Source: Rugamonas aquatica
Lineage (GTDB): Bacteria; Pseudomonadota; Gammaproteobacteria; Burkholderiales; Burkholderiaceae_D
Assembly (NCBI RefSeq): GCF_009380215.1
Contig: NZ_WHUG01000002.1
Coordinates: forward strand, 186,001 to 250,000
DNA length: 64,000 nt
Reading direction: 5' to 3'
Part shown: positions 52,845-61,939 of the stretch, one piece after another
Layout: every line of letters begins with the position of its first letter
Numbering within the stretch: position 1 is the stretch's first letter
Translations under genes and position numbers: made by a program
The notes under the pieces: generated by a model
Told to the model about the DNA's origin: nothing
Databases searched by the model: none
Seen by the model: only the letters and a program-made list of their open reading frames with translations

Positions 52845-53912
52845 TTAATCGAAGACCGGAGTCTCGACGCCCAGCACCTTGTGCAGTTTCGGCGAGGTGG
52901 TGGTGTACTGCATGTGGATCTTCTTGTCCGGGAAGATGTAGGGCGCGGCGCCGAAGGCGGCCAGCGCGGCTTCGTGGAAGCCCGACAGGATCAGCTTTTT
53001 CTTGCCCGGATAAGTGTTGATGTCGCCCACGGCGAAGATGCCCGGCACGTTGGTTTCGAACTTTTCAGTGTTCTGCACCTTCAGCTGGCGGCGCTCGATG
53101 TCCAGGCCCCATTCGGCGATCGGGCCCAGCTTCGGCGACAGGCCGAAGAACACCAGCAGCATGTCCAGCGGCACGCGGCGGGTGACGCCGTCGGCGCCGG
53201 TCACTTTCAGCTGCGACAGCTTGCCGTCGGCATCGACTTCATGGCCGGTGGCCTGGCCGATAATCAGCTGCATCTCGTATTCATCGCACAAGGCTTTCAT
53301 CTTGGCGACCGACGCCGGCGCGGCGCGGAAGTCTTCGCGGCGGTGCAGCAGCACGACCGACTCGGCCTTGCCGACGAAGTTCAGCGCCCAGTCCAGCGCG
53401 GAGTCGCCGCCGCCGCAGATGACCAGGTTCTTGCCTTCGAACAGGGCAGGATCCTTGACTTTGTAGTGCAGCTGCGAGCCTTCGAACGCTTCGATGCCGT
53501 CGACCTTCAGCGTGCGCGCCTGGAACGAACCGACGCCGGCCGCGATGAAGATGGTCTTGGTGATGAAGGCGGTGCCGGTGCTGGTTTCGACGTCGAAACG
53601 GCCGTCGTCGCGGCGCGCGACCTTGGTCACTTCCTGGCCCAGGTGGAAAGTCGGTTCGAACGGCTCGATCTGCTTGAGCAGGTTGTCGGTCAATTCCTGG
53701 CCGGTGCACGACGGCACGGCAGGGATGTCGTAGATCGGCTTGTCCGGATACAGTTCCACGCACTGTCCGCCCACCGCGCCCAGCGAATCGATCACGTGGG
53801 CTTTGATTTCCAGCAGGCCGAGTTCGAAGACCTGGAACAGGCCGACCGGGCCGGCGCCGATGATGACGGCATCGGCTTCGATGACGCCAGGAGGAGTGAC
53901 AGTGCTATTCAT
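52845..53912 (-). CDS. Ferredoxin-NADP reductase, thioredoxin-reductase-like type
   Basis: This 355-residue FAD/NAD(P) protein has GAGPVGLF (FAD motif, residues 19-26), [10 protein letters not shown] (NADPH motif) and [16 protein letters not shown] (second FAD motif). It has no CxxC redox pair, so it belongs to the TrxR-like ferredoxin-NADP reductase type (YumC-like). The nearby 7Fe ferredoxin FdxA is its probable partner. Confidence 0.92.
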   Translation of the reverse strand: MNSTVTPPGVIEADAVIIGAGPVGLFQVFELGLLEIKAHVIDSLGAVGGQCVELYPDKPIYDIPAVPSCTGQELTDNLLKQIEPFEPTFHLGQEVTKVARRDDGRFDVETSTGTAFITKTIFIAAGVGSFQARTLKVDGIEAFEGSQLHYKVKDPALFEGKNLVICGGGDSALDWALNFVGKAESVVLLHRREDFRAAPASVAKMKALCDEYEMQLIIGQATGHEVDADGKLSQLKVTGADGVTRRVPLDMLLVFFGLSPKLGPIAEWGLDIERRQLKVQNTEKFETNVPGIFAVGDINTYPGKKKLILSGFHEAALAAFGAAPYIFPDKKIHMQYTTTSPKLHKVLGVETPVFD

Positions 53913-54022
53913 ACGTGGGTTCCTGTTATTTCAGTAATGGTTAGGCAACACGAGGCTGCGCGCCGGCTGTCGCCAGCGGACGCGGAAGGCGCTGCCCCTT
54001 TGCTGCCTCGCCAGACGGTGTC

Positions 54023-54346
54023 TTAGCGTACCAGCAGGTGCAGTTTTTCTTTGACGTCCTTGAACTGATCCGCTTCCGCCAGCGGAGGGATAGTCTTGGT
54101 GATCGAAGGCCAGTTGCGGGCGAGGTCGACGTTGATCTTGATGAATTGCTGCTGGTCGCCCGGCACATCTTCTTCGGCAAAAATCGCGTTGACCGGGCAT
54201 TCGGCCACGCAGACGGCGCAGTCGATGCACTCGTCTGGATCGATGGCGAGGAAGTTCGGGCCTTGGCGGAAACAATCTACCGGGCAAACATCGACGCAGT
54301 CCGTGTAGCGGCAGCTGATGCAAGATTCGGTGACAACGTGGGTCAT
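54023..54346 (-). CDS. fdxA: Seven-iron ferredoxin FdxA
   Basis: This 107-residue ferredoxin has CISCRYTDCVDVCPVDCF, where the x6-C arrangement gives a [3Fe-4S] cluster, and CIDCAVCVAECP for a [4Fe-4S] cluster. It has the C-terminal extension typical of the Azotobacter FdI group. It is transcribed upstream of the reductase gene, after a 110-bp gap. Confidence 0.94.
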   Translation of the reverse strand: MTHVVTESCISCRYTDCVDVCPVDCFRQGPNFLAIDPDECIDCAVCVAECPVNAIFAEEDVPGDQQQFIKINVDLARNWPSITKTIPPLAEADQFKDVKEKLHLLVR

Positions 54347-54589
54347 AACAGTCCTATCAATGTTGGTGTGCAGCGGCGTCGGCGGCGGTGGGATGGCCCG
54401 GCTAACCTCAGCAAAGCACTGTATTTTAAGGTAATTCGCTATTTCTCACAAATTGCGCTTATATACAATACATATAAGCAAATTCGTTCCGGCACTGGGC
54501 GGGAAGCCGCCGCGCTCCGGGGCGGCCGGGCTGGCGCAGCCGCGGCGCAACTGGCATCATGGCGCTTTTTTGATTACCGAGGATGCCGG

Positions 54590-54871
54590 ATGGCAGATAT
54601 CAACATCGTCCAGGCGCACCACCTGGCGCCGGAAGCGGCCCGCGCGGCCGCCCAACAAGTGGCAGACAAGCTGGCCGAGCAATTTGATTTGGAATGTGTT
54701 TGGGACGGCGATGTGCTGCGTTTCGAGCGCAGCGGCGTCAGCGGATCGCTGAGTTTGCTTCAGGAAGAGGCCCGGTTGCATATCGAACTGGGCTTCCTGT
54801 TCGGCGCGTTCGCCTCGCAGATCGAGGCCAAGGTGGCCGATAAAATGCGCCGCGTGTTCACGGGCGCATAA
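54590..54871 (+). CDS. Polyhydroxyalkanoic acid system family protein
   Basis: This 93-residue protein matches the PHA_gran_rgn family (PF09650-like): it starts MADINIVQAHHL and has CVWDGDVLRFERSGVSGSL, then FLFGAFASQIEAKVADKM. Members bind or control PHB granules. ATG at 54590 follows CCGAGGA; the frame runs upstream but only as antisense of fdxA. It is convergent with the acyl-CoA-binding gene after 10 bp. Confidence 0.85.
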   Translation: MADINIVQAHHLAPEAARAAAQQVADKLAEQFDLECVWDGDVLRFERSGVSGSLSLLQEEARLHIELGFLFGAFASQIEAKVADKMRRVFTGA

Positions 54872-54881
54872 GGGACGCAGC

Positions 54882-55133
54882 TTACTTCAGGCCTTCGATC
54901 AGGTCGATGTACTGCTGCTTGGCTTCGTCCAGCGAGGTGCCTTGCAGGGCGGCCCAGGCGTCGAACTTGGCGCGGCCGACGAAGTCGGTCATGCCGGGAC
55001 GGTCGCCGGTGGCGTCGCCCGCCGAACCCTGCTTGAACAGCGCGTAGATCTTCAGCAGCGTCATGTTGTCCGGACGCTCAGGCAGATTCTTGGAATCGAG
55101 CTGGGCTTGCGCGAATTGCTCTTCTAAACTCAT
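54882..55133 (-). CDS. Acyl-CoA-binding protein
   Basis: This 83-residue protein is a complete ACBP four-helix bundle: SLEEQFAQAQLDSKNLPERP at the start, then LLKIYALFKQGSAGDATGDRPG, and WAALQGTSLDEAKQQYI. It buffers long-chain acyl-CoA in the cytoplasm. The start at 55133 (MSLEEQ) matches the family; 17 codons further upstream would be non-homologous. Confidence 0.94.
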   Translation of the reverse strand: MSLEEQFAQAQLDSKNLPERPDNMTLLKIYALFKQGSAGDATGDRPGMTDFVGRAKFDAWAALQGTSLDEAKQQYIDLIEGLK

Positions 55134-55210
55134 CACTTCTCCTCGTGTGTGGAATGGGGTACGCGCCATCATACCCGCAGCCACCGCAAAAGCCGCTAGA
55201 GGGTCTCCTC

Positions 55211-55265
55211 AAAAACAGAACGGCGGGCATGCAGGTCCGAGGACTTGGCATGCACCGCCGTTTCC
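55211..55265 (-). terminator. Terminator of hupB
   Basis: A long stem (AACGGCGG ... CCGCCGTT with CATGC/GCATG inside, roughly 55219-55262) is followed on the minus strand by TTTTTG (A5 at 55211-55215). It lies downstream of the HU gene and ends its transcript, about 60 bp from the ACBP start. Confidence 0.75.
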
Positions 55266-55289
55266 GGTGCCCTCGCGGGCACTGACACT

Positions 55290-55305
55290 GCGGCGCGAAC
55301 GCCGC
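55290..55305. repeat. Small GC hairpin after hupB
   Basis: GCGGCG (55290-55295) and CGCCGC (55300-55305) with a CGAA tetraloop, just past the HU stop. It may stabilise the 3' end of the HU mRNA. Confidence 0.5.
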
Positions 55306-55317
55306 GTGCTGGCCTGC

Positions 55318-55605
55318 TTACTTCTTCTTGGTCGGGTTGACGGCCGATTTCAGGGTGGCGCCAGCCGAGAATTTAGGAGTTTTCGACGCGGCGATCTTGA
55401 TCGCTTCGCCGGTTGCAGGATTGCGGCCTTTACGGGCAGCGCGTTTCGCCACGGAGAAGGTGCCGAAGCCGGTGATGCCTACCGTGTCGCCTTTTTTCAG
55501 ACGCTCGGTGATGATGGCGATCAGAGTATTCACTGCACCGTTGGCGGCAGCAGCGGACACTTCAGTGCGTTTCGCAAATTCTGCAATCAATTCGCCTTTT
55601 TTCAT
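55318..55605 (-). CDS. hupB: HU-family DNA-binding protein
   Basis: This 95-residue protein matches HU: MKKGELIAEFAKRTEVS, VGITGFGTFSVAKRAARKGRNPATGE (the beta-arm with RNP), then IKIAASKTPKF. The C-terminal tail is lysine-rich (NPTKKK). The Shine-Dalgarno AAGGAGG is perfect, as expected for a highly expressed gene. Confidence 0.95.
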   Translation of the reverse strand: MKKGELIAEFAKRTEVSAAAANGAVNTLIAIITERLKKGDTVGITGFGTFSVAKRAARKGRNPATGEAIKIAASKTPKFSAGATLKSAVNPTKKK

Positions 55606-55809
55606 TACTACCTCCTTGGTTATTAGAGCGCGCAGATTAGCATAAATATTGTCAAATGTAATGGTTTCTGTACGAAGTAGCCCTTACAGTAGCTGCCGCG
55701 CCACGCTGCACTGCAATAAAACCCCCGTGTTTACTGGTGCTATGCGGTGCGCGCCATGCCGCCACGCGCCGTAAAAAGGTTTATGATGGAACGACCACGG
55801 ACGGGAATT

Positions 55810-56586
55810 ATGACCTTTTCAGACGAGACACTGATTGCATACGCCGACGGCGATCTGGACGACGCCACCCGTCGCTCCGTCGAGTCCGCCATGCGCCGCG
55901 ACAGCAGCATCGGCCGCCGCGTCGAGCGGCTGCGCGCCGCGCGCGACGAGCGCTATGCCGGGCACGCGCAGCCCGGCCTGGGCGGCCATCCGCGCCAGGG
56001 CGCCAACGTGGTGCAGCTGGCCACCGTGCGGGCGCAGCGCGCCGCGCAGCAGCAGGCCGCGCGCAAGGCCGCCAAGCGCCAGTGGGGCTGGCTGGAATGG
56101 AGCGCGCTGATGCTGGTGATGGTGCTGGGTCTGGCGGCCGGCAAATTCGGTCTGGGGCGCTGGCAGCCGGGCTGGTTCGGCGACGCGCCTGTCGCGCCGA
56201 CCACGGTGGCCAGCCGCAACGGCATGCTGATCGCGCAGGGCCGGCTGGATGGCGCGCTGAGCCAGCAGATGGGCGGCGCCGCGCCGTCGGAGGGCGAGGT
56301 GCGGGTGGGCTTGAGTTTTCTGTCGAACGAGGGCGGTTATTGCCGCAGCTTTACGCTGGTCGGCCTGAGCCAGGATCTGGTGGGGATAGCTTGCCGCGTC
56401 GGCGATGAATGGCGGATACCGGTGCTGGTGCAGAACGCGCGGCCTGTGCCGGCGATGGGCGCCTACCGGATGGCCGGCACCGAAATGCCGACGGCGCTGC
56501 TGGAAGCGATAGACCAGCGCATCGTCGGCGGCATGCTCGACACGCGAGCGGAGTTGGAAGCGCTGCGCCGCAACTGGCAGCGCTAG
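55810..56586 (+). CDS. Membrane anti-sigma-factor-like protein, no sigma factor adjacent
   Basis: This 258-residue protein starts with SDETLIAYADGDLDDATR, typical of the cytoplasmic anti-sigma N-terminus (without the zinc His-Cys-Cys), then has one membrane helix (about 100-116, LEWSALMLVMVLGLAAGKFG) and a periplasmic C-terminal domain with a Cys pair (GGYCRSF and VGIACRV). ATG at 55810 is preceded by GGGAAT. The usual upstream ECF sigma gene is missing here, so its partner must be elsewhere. Confidence 0.78.
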   Translation: MTFSDETLIAYADGDLDDATRRSVESAMRRDSSIGRRVERLRAARDERYAGHAQPGLGGHPRQGANVVQLATVRAQRAAQQQAARKAAKRQWGWLEWSALMLVMVLGLAAGKFGLGRWQPGWFGDAPVAPTTVASRNGMLIAQGRLDGALSQQMGGAAPSEGEVRVGLSFLSNEGGYCRSFTLVGLSQDLVGIACRVGDEWRIPVLVQNARPVPAMGAYRMAGTEMPTALLEAIDQRIVGGMLDTRAELEALRRNWQR

Positions 56587-56595
56587 CGAACGTAA

Positions 56596-56952
56596 TTAAA
56601 CGCCCAGCAGTTCGACGTCAAAGATCAGCGTGGCGTTCGGCGGAATCACGCCGCCGGCGCCGCGCGAGCCGTAGCCCAGATCGGCAGGGATGATCAGCTG
56701 GCGCGCGCCGCCGATCTTCATGCCTTGTACGCCTTCATCCCAGCCGCGGATCACCATGCCGGCGCCCAGGGCGAATTCGAAAGGATCGTTGCGGTCTTTG
56801 CTGGAGTCGAACTTCGGACCCTTGGTGCCGTCGTCGTTGCGCAGCCAGCCGGTGTAGTGCACGGTGACGTTCTGGCCGGCTTTGGCTTCGGCGCCTTCGC
56901 CCACGGTCAGTTCGATGTATTGCAGACCGGATTCGGTGGTGATGGTGGACAT
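56596..56952 (-). CDS. FKBP-type peptidyl-prolyl isomerase
   Basis: This 118-residue protein is a single FKBP domain: VTVHYTGWLRNDGT-like opening, FEFALGAGMVIRGWDEGVQGM, then YGSRGAGGVIPPNATLIFDVELL. The active-site aromatics are present. It has no signal peptide, so it is cytoplasmic. It is convergent with the anti-sigma-like gene and divergent from the beta-propeller operon. Confidence 0.94.
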   Translation of the reverse strand: MSTITTESGLQYIELTVGEGAEAKAGQNVTVHYTGWLRNDDGTKGPKFDSSKDRNDPFEFALGAGMVIRGWDEGVQGMKIGGARQLIIPADLGYGSRGAGGVIPPNATLIFDVELLGV

Positions 56953-57092
56953 GATTTTCCTTCTATGGATACGTTAAAGACAGCCTCGAATTGTAGCAGG
57001 GCGCCCGGGCGAAGGAATAATTACGGCATTTGTCTCGTCCCGGCGTAGTTTGCACGTAAAATAAACGTTTTGCTCTTTCAAGCGATTTTTTC

Positions 57093-58064
57093 ATGCTCCG
57101 TAGTTTCCGCCGTATCGTGCTTTCCTGTGTCTGCGCCGTCACTGCCATCGGCAGCGCGCAGGCGAACGTAGTGGTTGTGCTCAACTCGCGCGACGCCACC
57201 ATACAGCTGCTGGACCAGGATACTTACAAAGACCTGTCCACCATTCCGGTTGGCAAAGAGCCGCACCACCTGATGTCGACCCCGGATAACAAATCCCTGA
57301 TCGTTGCCAGCTCGGTGGGCAACGAGCTGATCTTCCTGGACCCGAAGACCGGCCAGGTCCAGCGCACCATCAAGGACATCCTCGATCCGTACCAGATCGG
57401 CTTCTCGCCGGACCAGAAGTGGTTCGTGTCGAACTCGCTGCGCCTGGACCGCGTCGACCTGTACAAATACGATGGCGCCAGCCTGACGCTGGCCAAGCGC
57501 ATTCCGCTGGCCAAGCTGCCCAGCCACATGGCCTTCAACGCCGCCAGCAATATGGTGTTCATCACCCAGCAGGGCAGCGACCAGGTCAGCGCCATCGACC
57601 TGAGCACCCAGACGCTGAAGTGGACCATGTCGGTCGGCAAACTGCCGGCAGGTATCGCCATGACGCCGGACGACAAGTATCTGCTGGTCGGCATCATGGG
57701 CAGCGATTACGTCGAAGTGATCGACTGGAAAACCCAGAAGACCGTCAAGCGCATCAAGACCGGCCAGGGCGCGCACAACTTCCGCGCCGCCGGCGACGGC
57801 CGCTACACCTATGTGTCGAACCGGGTGTCGAACTCGATTAACATCATCGACCAGAAGACGCTGGAAAACGTCGGCCAGATCAATGTTCCGGGCGGCCCGG
57901 ATTGCATGGAAGTGACCGCCGACGGCAAAACCATGTGGGTAACGCTGCGCTGGATCAAGAAGGTGGCCGTGATCGATCTGGCCACCCGCAAAGTGACCAA
58001 GCTGATACCGGTGGGACGCTCGCCGCACGGAGTGTTCTTCTTCAACTCCGCCCAGCGCATGTAA
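57093..58064 (+). CDS. Periplasmic YVTN-type beta-propeller protein
   Basis: This 323-residue protein has a signal peptide (ending AQA near residue 24) and about seven blades of the YVTN/cytochrome D1-like type (VVVLNSRDATIQLLD, VSNRVSNSINIIDQKTL, VTLRWIKKVAVIDL). No catalytic residues are recognised. It is the first gene of a five-gene operon; TAATG overlap joins it to the deacetylase. Confidence 0.85.
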   Translation: MLRSFRRIVLSCVCAVTAIGSAQANVVVVLNSRDATIQLLDQDTYKDLSTIPVGKEPHHLMSTPDNKSLIVASSVGNELIFLDPKTGQVQRTIKDILDPYQIGFSPDQKWFVSNSLRLDRVDLYKYDGASLTLAKRIPLAKLPSHMAFNAASNMVFITQQGSDQVSAIDLSTQTLKWTMSVGKLPAGIAMTPDDKYLLVGIMGSDYVEVIDWKTQKTVKRIKTGQGAHNFRAAGDGRYTYVSNRVSNSINIIDQKTLENVGQINVPGGPDCMEVTADGKTMWVTLRWIKKVAVIDLATRKVTKLIPVGRSPHGVFFFNSAQRM

Positions 58065-59125
58065 TGAAGGCCGCCGCCGCCCTGACCGTGCTGGCGCTGG
58101 CGGCCCCGCCGGCGATGTCGGCTGCCGGCCAGGCCGGCGAAGCCAACAACGGCGCGCGTGAACTCAACGACGCCGCCCGCGCCGCCAACGCCCACGCCCG
58201 CAGCCTGAACGGCCCGGCGCGACGCGCGGCCGAAGCCAAGGCCGCCGGCATCGCCGCAGCGGCGGCAGCCGCAGCACCTGCGGCAGCATCCGCAACGGCA
58301 GCAGTTGCAGCGCCGCCAGCTTCTGCTGCGGCGGTCGCCGCATCGGCAAGCGCCGCCACGACGGCCGCCGCCAAGCCGCAGCCGGCCGTGCTGCACCACA
58401 GCGCCTGCAAGGGCACCATCTACCTGACCTTTGACACCGGCAGCCAATCCCAGGCCGGCCTGATCGCCGATACGCTGAACCGCCACAAGATCAAGGCCAC
58501 CTTCTTCCTGGCCAACGAGAAAACCGTCAACGGCGACTATTCGCTGGATCCGTCGTGGTCGGCCTACTGGAAAGCCCGCGTGGCCGAAGGGCATGCGATC
58601 GGCTCCCACACCTTCGACCATGACGTGCTGGCCAAGGACGGCGCCAATGGCGAGATCCTGGTCAAGCCCGGCTTCGGCGCGCACGCCGGCAAAACCATTG
58701 CCTTGACGCCGGCGCAGTATTGCGAAGAGATCAAGCGGGTCGACCAGCGCTTCGTCGAACTGACCGGCAAGCACCTGGACCCGATCTGGCGCGCGCCGGC
58801 CGGCCGCACCACGCCGCGCTCGCTGGCGGCGGCGCAGTCCTGCGGCTACGCCCACGTGGGCTGGGCGCCGGCCGGCTTCTCTGGCGACGAGCTCTCCAGC
58901 GCGGCCTACCCGAATGCGGTATTGTTACAGAAGTCGCTGCGTGACCTGCGCGATGGCGACATCTTCGTCGCCCACATGGGCATCTGGTCGCGCAAGGAGG
59001 CGTGGGCGCCGGCCAATCTGGAGCCGCTGATCAGCGGCCTGGAACAAAAGGGCTATTGCTTCGCCACGCTGCGCGAGCACCCCGACTATCTTTCACAGTT
59101 CAAGCCGAGTTCGAAACACCCATGA
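58064..59125 (+). CDS. Polysaccharide deacetylase family protein with altered metal motif
   Basis: This 353-residue protein has a short signal, an Ala-rich low-complexity linker (about residues 60-105) and a NodB-type domain. Motif 1 is TFDTGS where active enzymes have TFDDGP, so the metal-binding second Asp is Thr; motif 2 is SHTFDHD (His pair kept), motif 3 WRAPAGRTTP. The first Asp (catalytic base) is kept. It may still be active, since related PdaA-type enzymes tolerate changes at that position. The ATG overlaps the previous stop. Confidence 0.85.
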   Translation: MKAAAALTVLALAAPPAMSAAGQAGEANNGARELNDAARAANAHARSLNGPARRAAEAKAAGIAAAAAAAAPAAASATAAVAAPPASAAAVAASASAATTAAAKPQPAVLHHSACKGTIYLTFDTGSQSQAGLIADTLNRHKIKATFFLANEKTVNGDYSLDPSWSAYWKARVAEGHAIGSHTFDHDVLAKDGANGEILVKPGFGAHAGKTIALTPAQYCEEIKRVDQRFVELTGKHLDPIWRAPAGRTTPRSLAAAQSCGYAHVGWAPAGFSGDELSSAAYPNAVLLQKSLRDLRDGDIFVAHMGIWSRKEAWAPANLEPLISGLEQKGYCFATLREHPDYLSQFKPSSKHP

Positions 59126-60117
59126 TGCAATTAATTTCCGACTGGCTGGGCGCCGCCCAAGGCTGGTTGTTCGAGACAGTGATACAGCCGCTGGTGTTCC
59201 AGCTCGGCTGCGGCGAGTTCGTCGAGGAAGCCTTCGAAGGCACCGAATGGCTGCTGATCGGCATGCTGGAGCTGACGCTGCTGTTCCTGGTGCTGCGCCC
59301 GCTGGAGGCGATGATCCCGGTGCACAAGATCACCGACCCGCGCGCCCGCTGGAACGACTTCATCTACACCGTGCTGCACCGCATCGGCCTGTTCCCGGTG
59401 CTGATCTTCTTCACGCTCGATCCGCTGATGGACAGCGTGGCCGCCATGCTGCGCTTTGAAAGCTTCCACCCGCTCAACCTCGAAACCCTGATGCCTGGCA
59501 TTAGCCCGCTGGGCAGCTTCATGGTCTACTTCGTGGTGCTGGACTTCTTCGATTACTGGTACCACCGCGCCTCGCACCAGTTCAACTGGTGGTGGGGGCT
59601 GCACGGCCTGCACCACAGCCAGCAGAATATGAACCTGTGGAGCGACAACCGCAACCACCTGCTCGACGACCTGCTGCGCGACGTCTACATGGGCGTGATC
59701 GCGCTGTGCATCGGCGTCGAGCCGGCGCAGTACGTGATGCTGGTGTCGGTCTCGCGCATCCTGCAAAGCCTGCAGCACGCCAATGTGCGCATCCACTTCG
59801 GCCGCGTCGGCGAATGGCTGCTGGTGTCGCCGCGCTACCACCGCATGCACCACGCGATCGGCGTCGGCCACGAGTCGCACGGCAAGGGCACGCTGGGCGG
59901 CTGCAATTTCGCCGTGCTGCTGCCGGTCTGGGACATCATTTTCCGCACCGCCAATTTCACGCCGCAGTTCGTCGCCACCGGCATCCGCGACCAGCTGCCG
60001 CAGACCGATGAGCGCGGCGTGGTCACGCCGGGCCGCGAGTACGGCAGGGGCTTCTGGGCGCAGCAATGGCTGGGCCTGAAGCGCATGGTGGAATACGCAC
60101 GCAAGGATGTGGTCTGA
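59122..60117 (+). CDS. Sterol desaturase/fatty acid hydroxylase family protein
   Basis: This 331-residue membrane protein has the di-iron histidine boxes: HRASH (about residue 151), HGLHHS, and a late RYHRMHHAIG. The family inserts oxygen into lipid chains. There are four or five membrane helices. It overlaps the deacetylase by 4 bp and the next gene by 1 bp, so it belongs to the same operon and probably modifies envelope lipid or lipid-linked glycan (inference). Confidence 0.88.
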   Translation: MMQLISDWLGAAQGWLFETVIQPLVFQLGCGEFVEEAFEGTEWLLIGMLELTLLFLVLRPLEAMIPVHKITDPRARWNDFIYTVLHRIGLFPVLIFFTLDPLMDSVAAMLRFESFHPLNLETLMPGISPLGSFMVYFVVLDFFDYWYHRASHQFNWWWGLHGLHHSQQNMNLWSDNRNHLLDDLLRDVYMGVIALCIGVEPAQYVMLVSVSRILQSLQHANVRIHFGRVGEWLLVSPRYHRMHHAIGVGHESHGKGTLGGCNFAVLLPVWDIIFRTANFTPQFVATGIRDQLPQTDERGVVTPGREYGRGFWAQQWLGLKRMVEYARKDVV

Positions 60118-60953
60118 TGAATCAGGTGATACGTTCGTGGGGCCGGGCTTTCCTGTCCCAATGGCATGGCAAGATGCTGGCGATGAGCCTGGCACCCTTT
60201 CTGCTGGCGGTCGGCGTCTGGGCCGTCGCGCTGTACTTCTGGCTGCAACCGCTGATCGACTACGTGCACGCGCAGTTCGCCGAGCACAATCTGTTCACGC
60301 CGGCCGGCAATCTGCTGGCGTCGCTGGGGCTGGCCTTCCTGAAGACCGTGATGCCGCCGCTGATCGCGATGCTGCTATTCCTGCCGCTGATGATACTGAC
60401 CGCGCTGATCTTCATCGGCGTGATCGCGATGCCGCTGATCGGCCGCCACGTCGGCCTGCGCCACTATCCGCAGCTGGAGCAGCGCAAGGGCGGCAGCCTG
60501 CTGGGCAGCGCCGTGACCGCGCTGGGCGGCATGGCGATCTTCATCGGCCTGTGGATCGTGACGCTGCCGCTGTACTTCTTCCCACCGCTGGCGGTGATCG
60601 TGCAGGCGCTGCTGTGGGGCTGGCTGACCTGCCGCGTGATGGTGTACGACGCGCTGGCCGATTACGCCAGCGCCGAGGAACGCCGCCAGATCCTGGCCGA
60701 ACACCGCTGGCGCCTGCTGGCGATCGGCGTGATCTCCGGCGCGGCCGGCGCCGTGCCGGGCGCGATCTGGCTGGGCGGCACCGTGATGGCGGTGGTGCTG
60801 TTCCCCTTCCTGGCGGCGGCGTCGATCTGGCTGTACGTGCTGATTTTTATCTTCACCGGCCTGTGGTTTGCGTATTATTGTCTCGATGCGCTGGCGCGCT
60901 TGCGGGCCGCGGCCGTTGTTGTCACCACCATTGAAGAAAGCGGGCAATCATGA
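60117..60953 (+). CDS. EI24-domain (CysZ-like) inner membrane protein
   Basis: This 278-residue protein has about six membrane helices and the EI24/CysZ pattern (GRAFLSQWHGKMLAMSLAPF, then LPLYFFPPLAVIVQALLWGW). CysZ proteins import sulfate, but many EI24 proteins have unknown substrates, and no sulfate genes are near. The ATG overlaps the upstream stop by 1 bp. Confidence 0.82.
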   Translation: MNQVIRSWGRAFLSQWHGKMLAMSLAPFLLAVGVWAVALYFWLQPLIDYVHAQFAEHNLFTPAGNLLASLGLAFLKTVMPPLIAMLLFLPLMILTALIFIGVIAMPLIGRHVGLRHYPQLEQRKGGSLLGSAVTALGGMAIFIGLWIVTLPLYFFPPLAVIVQALLWGWLTCRVMVYDALADYASAEERRQILAEHRWRLLAIGVISGAAGAVPGAIWLGGTVMAVVLFPFLAAASIWLYVLIFIFTGLWFAYYCLDALARLRAAAVVVTTIEESGQS

Positions 60954-61735
60954 CGATCGGTCTCATCATCATCGGCGACGAAATCCTGTCCGGCAGGCGC
61001 GTCGACCAGCACTTTCCCAAAGTCGTGCAGCTGCTGGCGGCGCGTGGGCTGCAACTGAACTGGGCCGAAGTGCTGGCCGACGATCCCGAGCGCATCACCG
61101 CCACGCTCAAGCGCACCTTCGCCAGCGACGACATCGTGTTCTGCTGCGGCGGCATCGGCGCCACGCCGGACGACCACACGCGCCTGGCCGCCGCCAACGC
61201 GCTGGGCCTGCCGCTGGTGATGCACGAGCAGGGCAAGATCAACATCCAGCAGCGCATCCTGCAAATGGGGCAGGACGCCGGCCAGCAAGTCGACCTGAAC
61301 TCGGCCGAGAACCTGCACCGCCTGAAGATGGCCGAGTTCGCCCAGGGCGCGGCGCTGATTCCTAACCCGTACAACAACATTGCCGGTTTCTCGCTGCACA
61401 AGCATTACTTCGTGCCGGGCTTCCCGGTGATGGCGTGGCCGATGATCGAGTGGGTGCTCGACCACCACTACGCCGACCTGTTCAACCGCGAGCCGCGCCT
61501 GGAGCAATCGGTGCTGGTGTACGAGGCGGCCGAATCGGCGCTGACGCCGCTGATGGTGGAGCTGGAAGCGCGCTATCCGCGCGTGAAGGTATTCAGCCTG
61601 CCGAGCGTGGGCGATGCGAACACGCGCCGCCACATCGAGCTGGGTGTCAAAGGTGAAGCGGTCCAGACAGCCACTGCGTTTATTCAATTGTGCGCTGAGC
61701 TCAAGAAGCTCCGTGTAGAGTTCAGCAACACTTAG
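60950..61735 (+). CDS. Molybdopterin-binding (CinA N-terminal) domain protein
   Basis: This 261-residue protein has the MoCF/CinA nucleotide-binding fold: LIIIGDEILSGRRVDQH and GGIGATPDDHTR. It lacks the C-terminal nicotinamide-mononucleotide deamidase part of full CinA. It is the last gene of the overlapping operon (ATGA with the EI24 gene). Confidence 0.9.
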   Translation: MTIGLIIIGDEILSGRRVDQHFPKVVQLLAARGLQLNWAEVLADDPERITATLKRTFASDDIVFCCGGIGATPDDHTRLAAANALGLPLVMHEQGKINIQQRILQMGQDAGQQVDLNSAENLHRLKMAEFAQGAALIPNPYNNIAGFSLHKHYFVPGFPVMAWPMIEWVLDHHYADLFNREPRLEQSVLVYEAAESALTPLMVELEARYPRVKVFSLPSVGDANTRRHIELGVKGEAVQTATAFIQLCAELKKLRVEFSNT

Positions 61736-61761
61736 TGCCACACTGTTATCAAACGCTGCAA

Positions 61762-61802
61762 AACGGCGTTCTTCCCTGCGGAAGAGCGCCGTTGTTTTTT
61801 TG
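61762..61802 (+). terminator. Rho-independent terminator of the five-gene operon
   Basis: AACGGCG (61762-61768) with CGCCGTT (61787-61793), plus an inner stem CTTCC/GGAAG, is followed by seven T in a row (61795-61801). Confidence 0.93.
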
Positions 61803-61939
61803 CGAAAAACAAACGGCGCGGTAAAATTATTCTGCCTCCGCGCCGGTTCGCACCTCTCTGATGTGGTGCAATGGAAGCTAGCAATGTAGTGCATACATTC
61901 GAGTAAGTTTTACTGAAACAGCTGACCGGTTTGAATCAT

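Noticed and set aside
60117..60953. Sulfate importer CysZ
   Set aside because: EI24 proteins have diverse roles and no cysteine or sulfate genes are in this operon; kept as EI24-domain protein.
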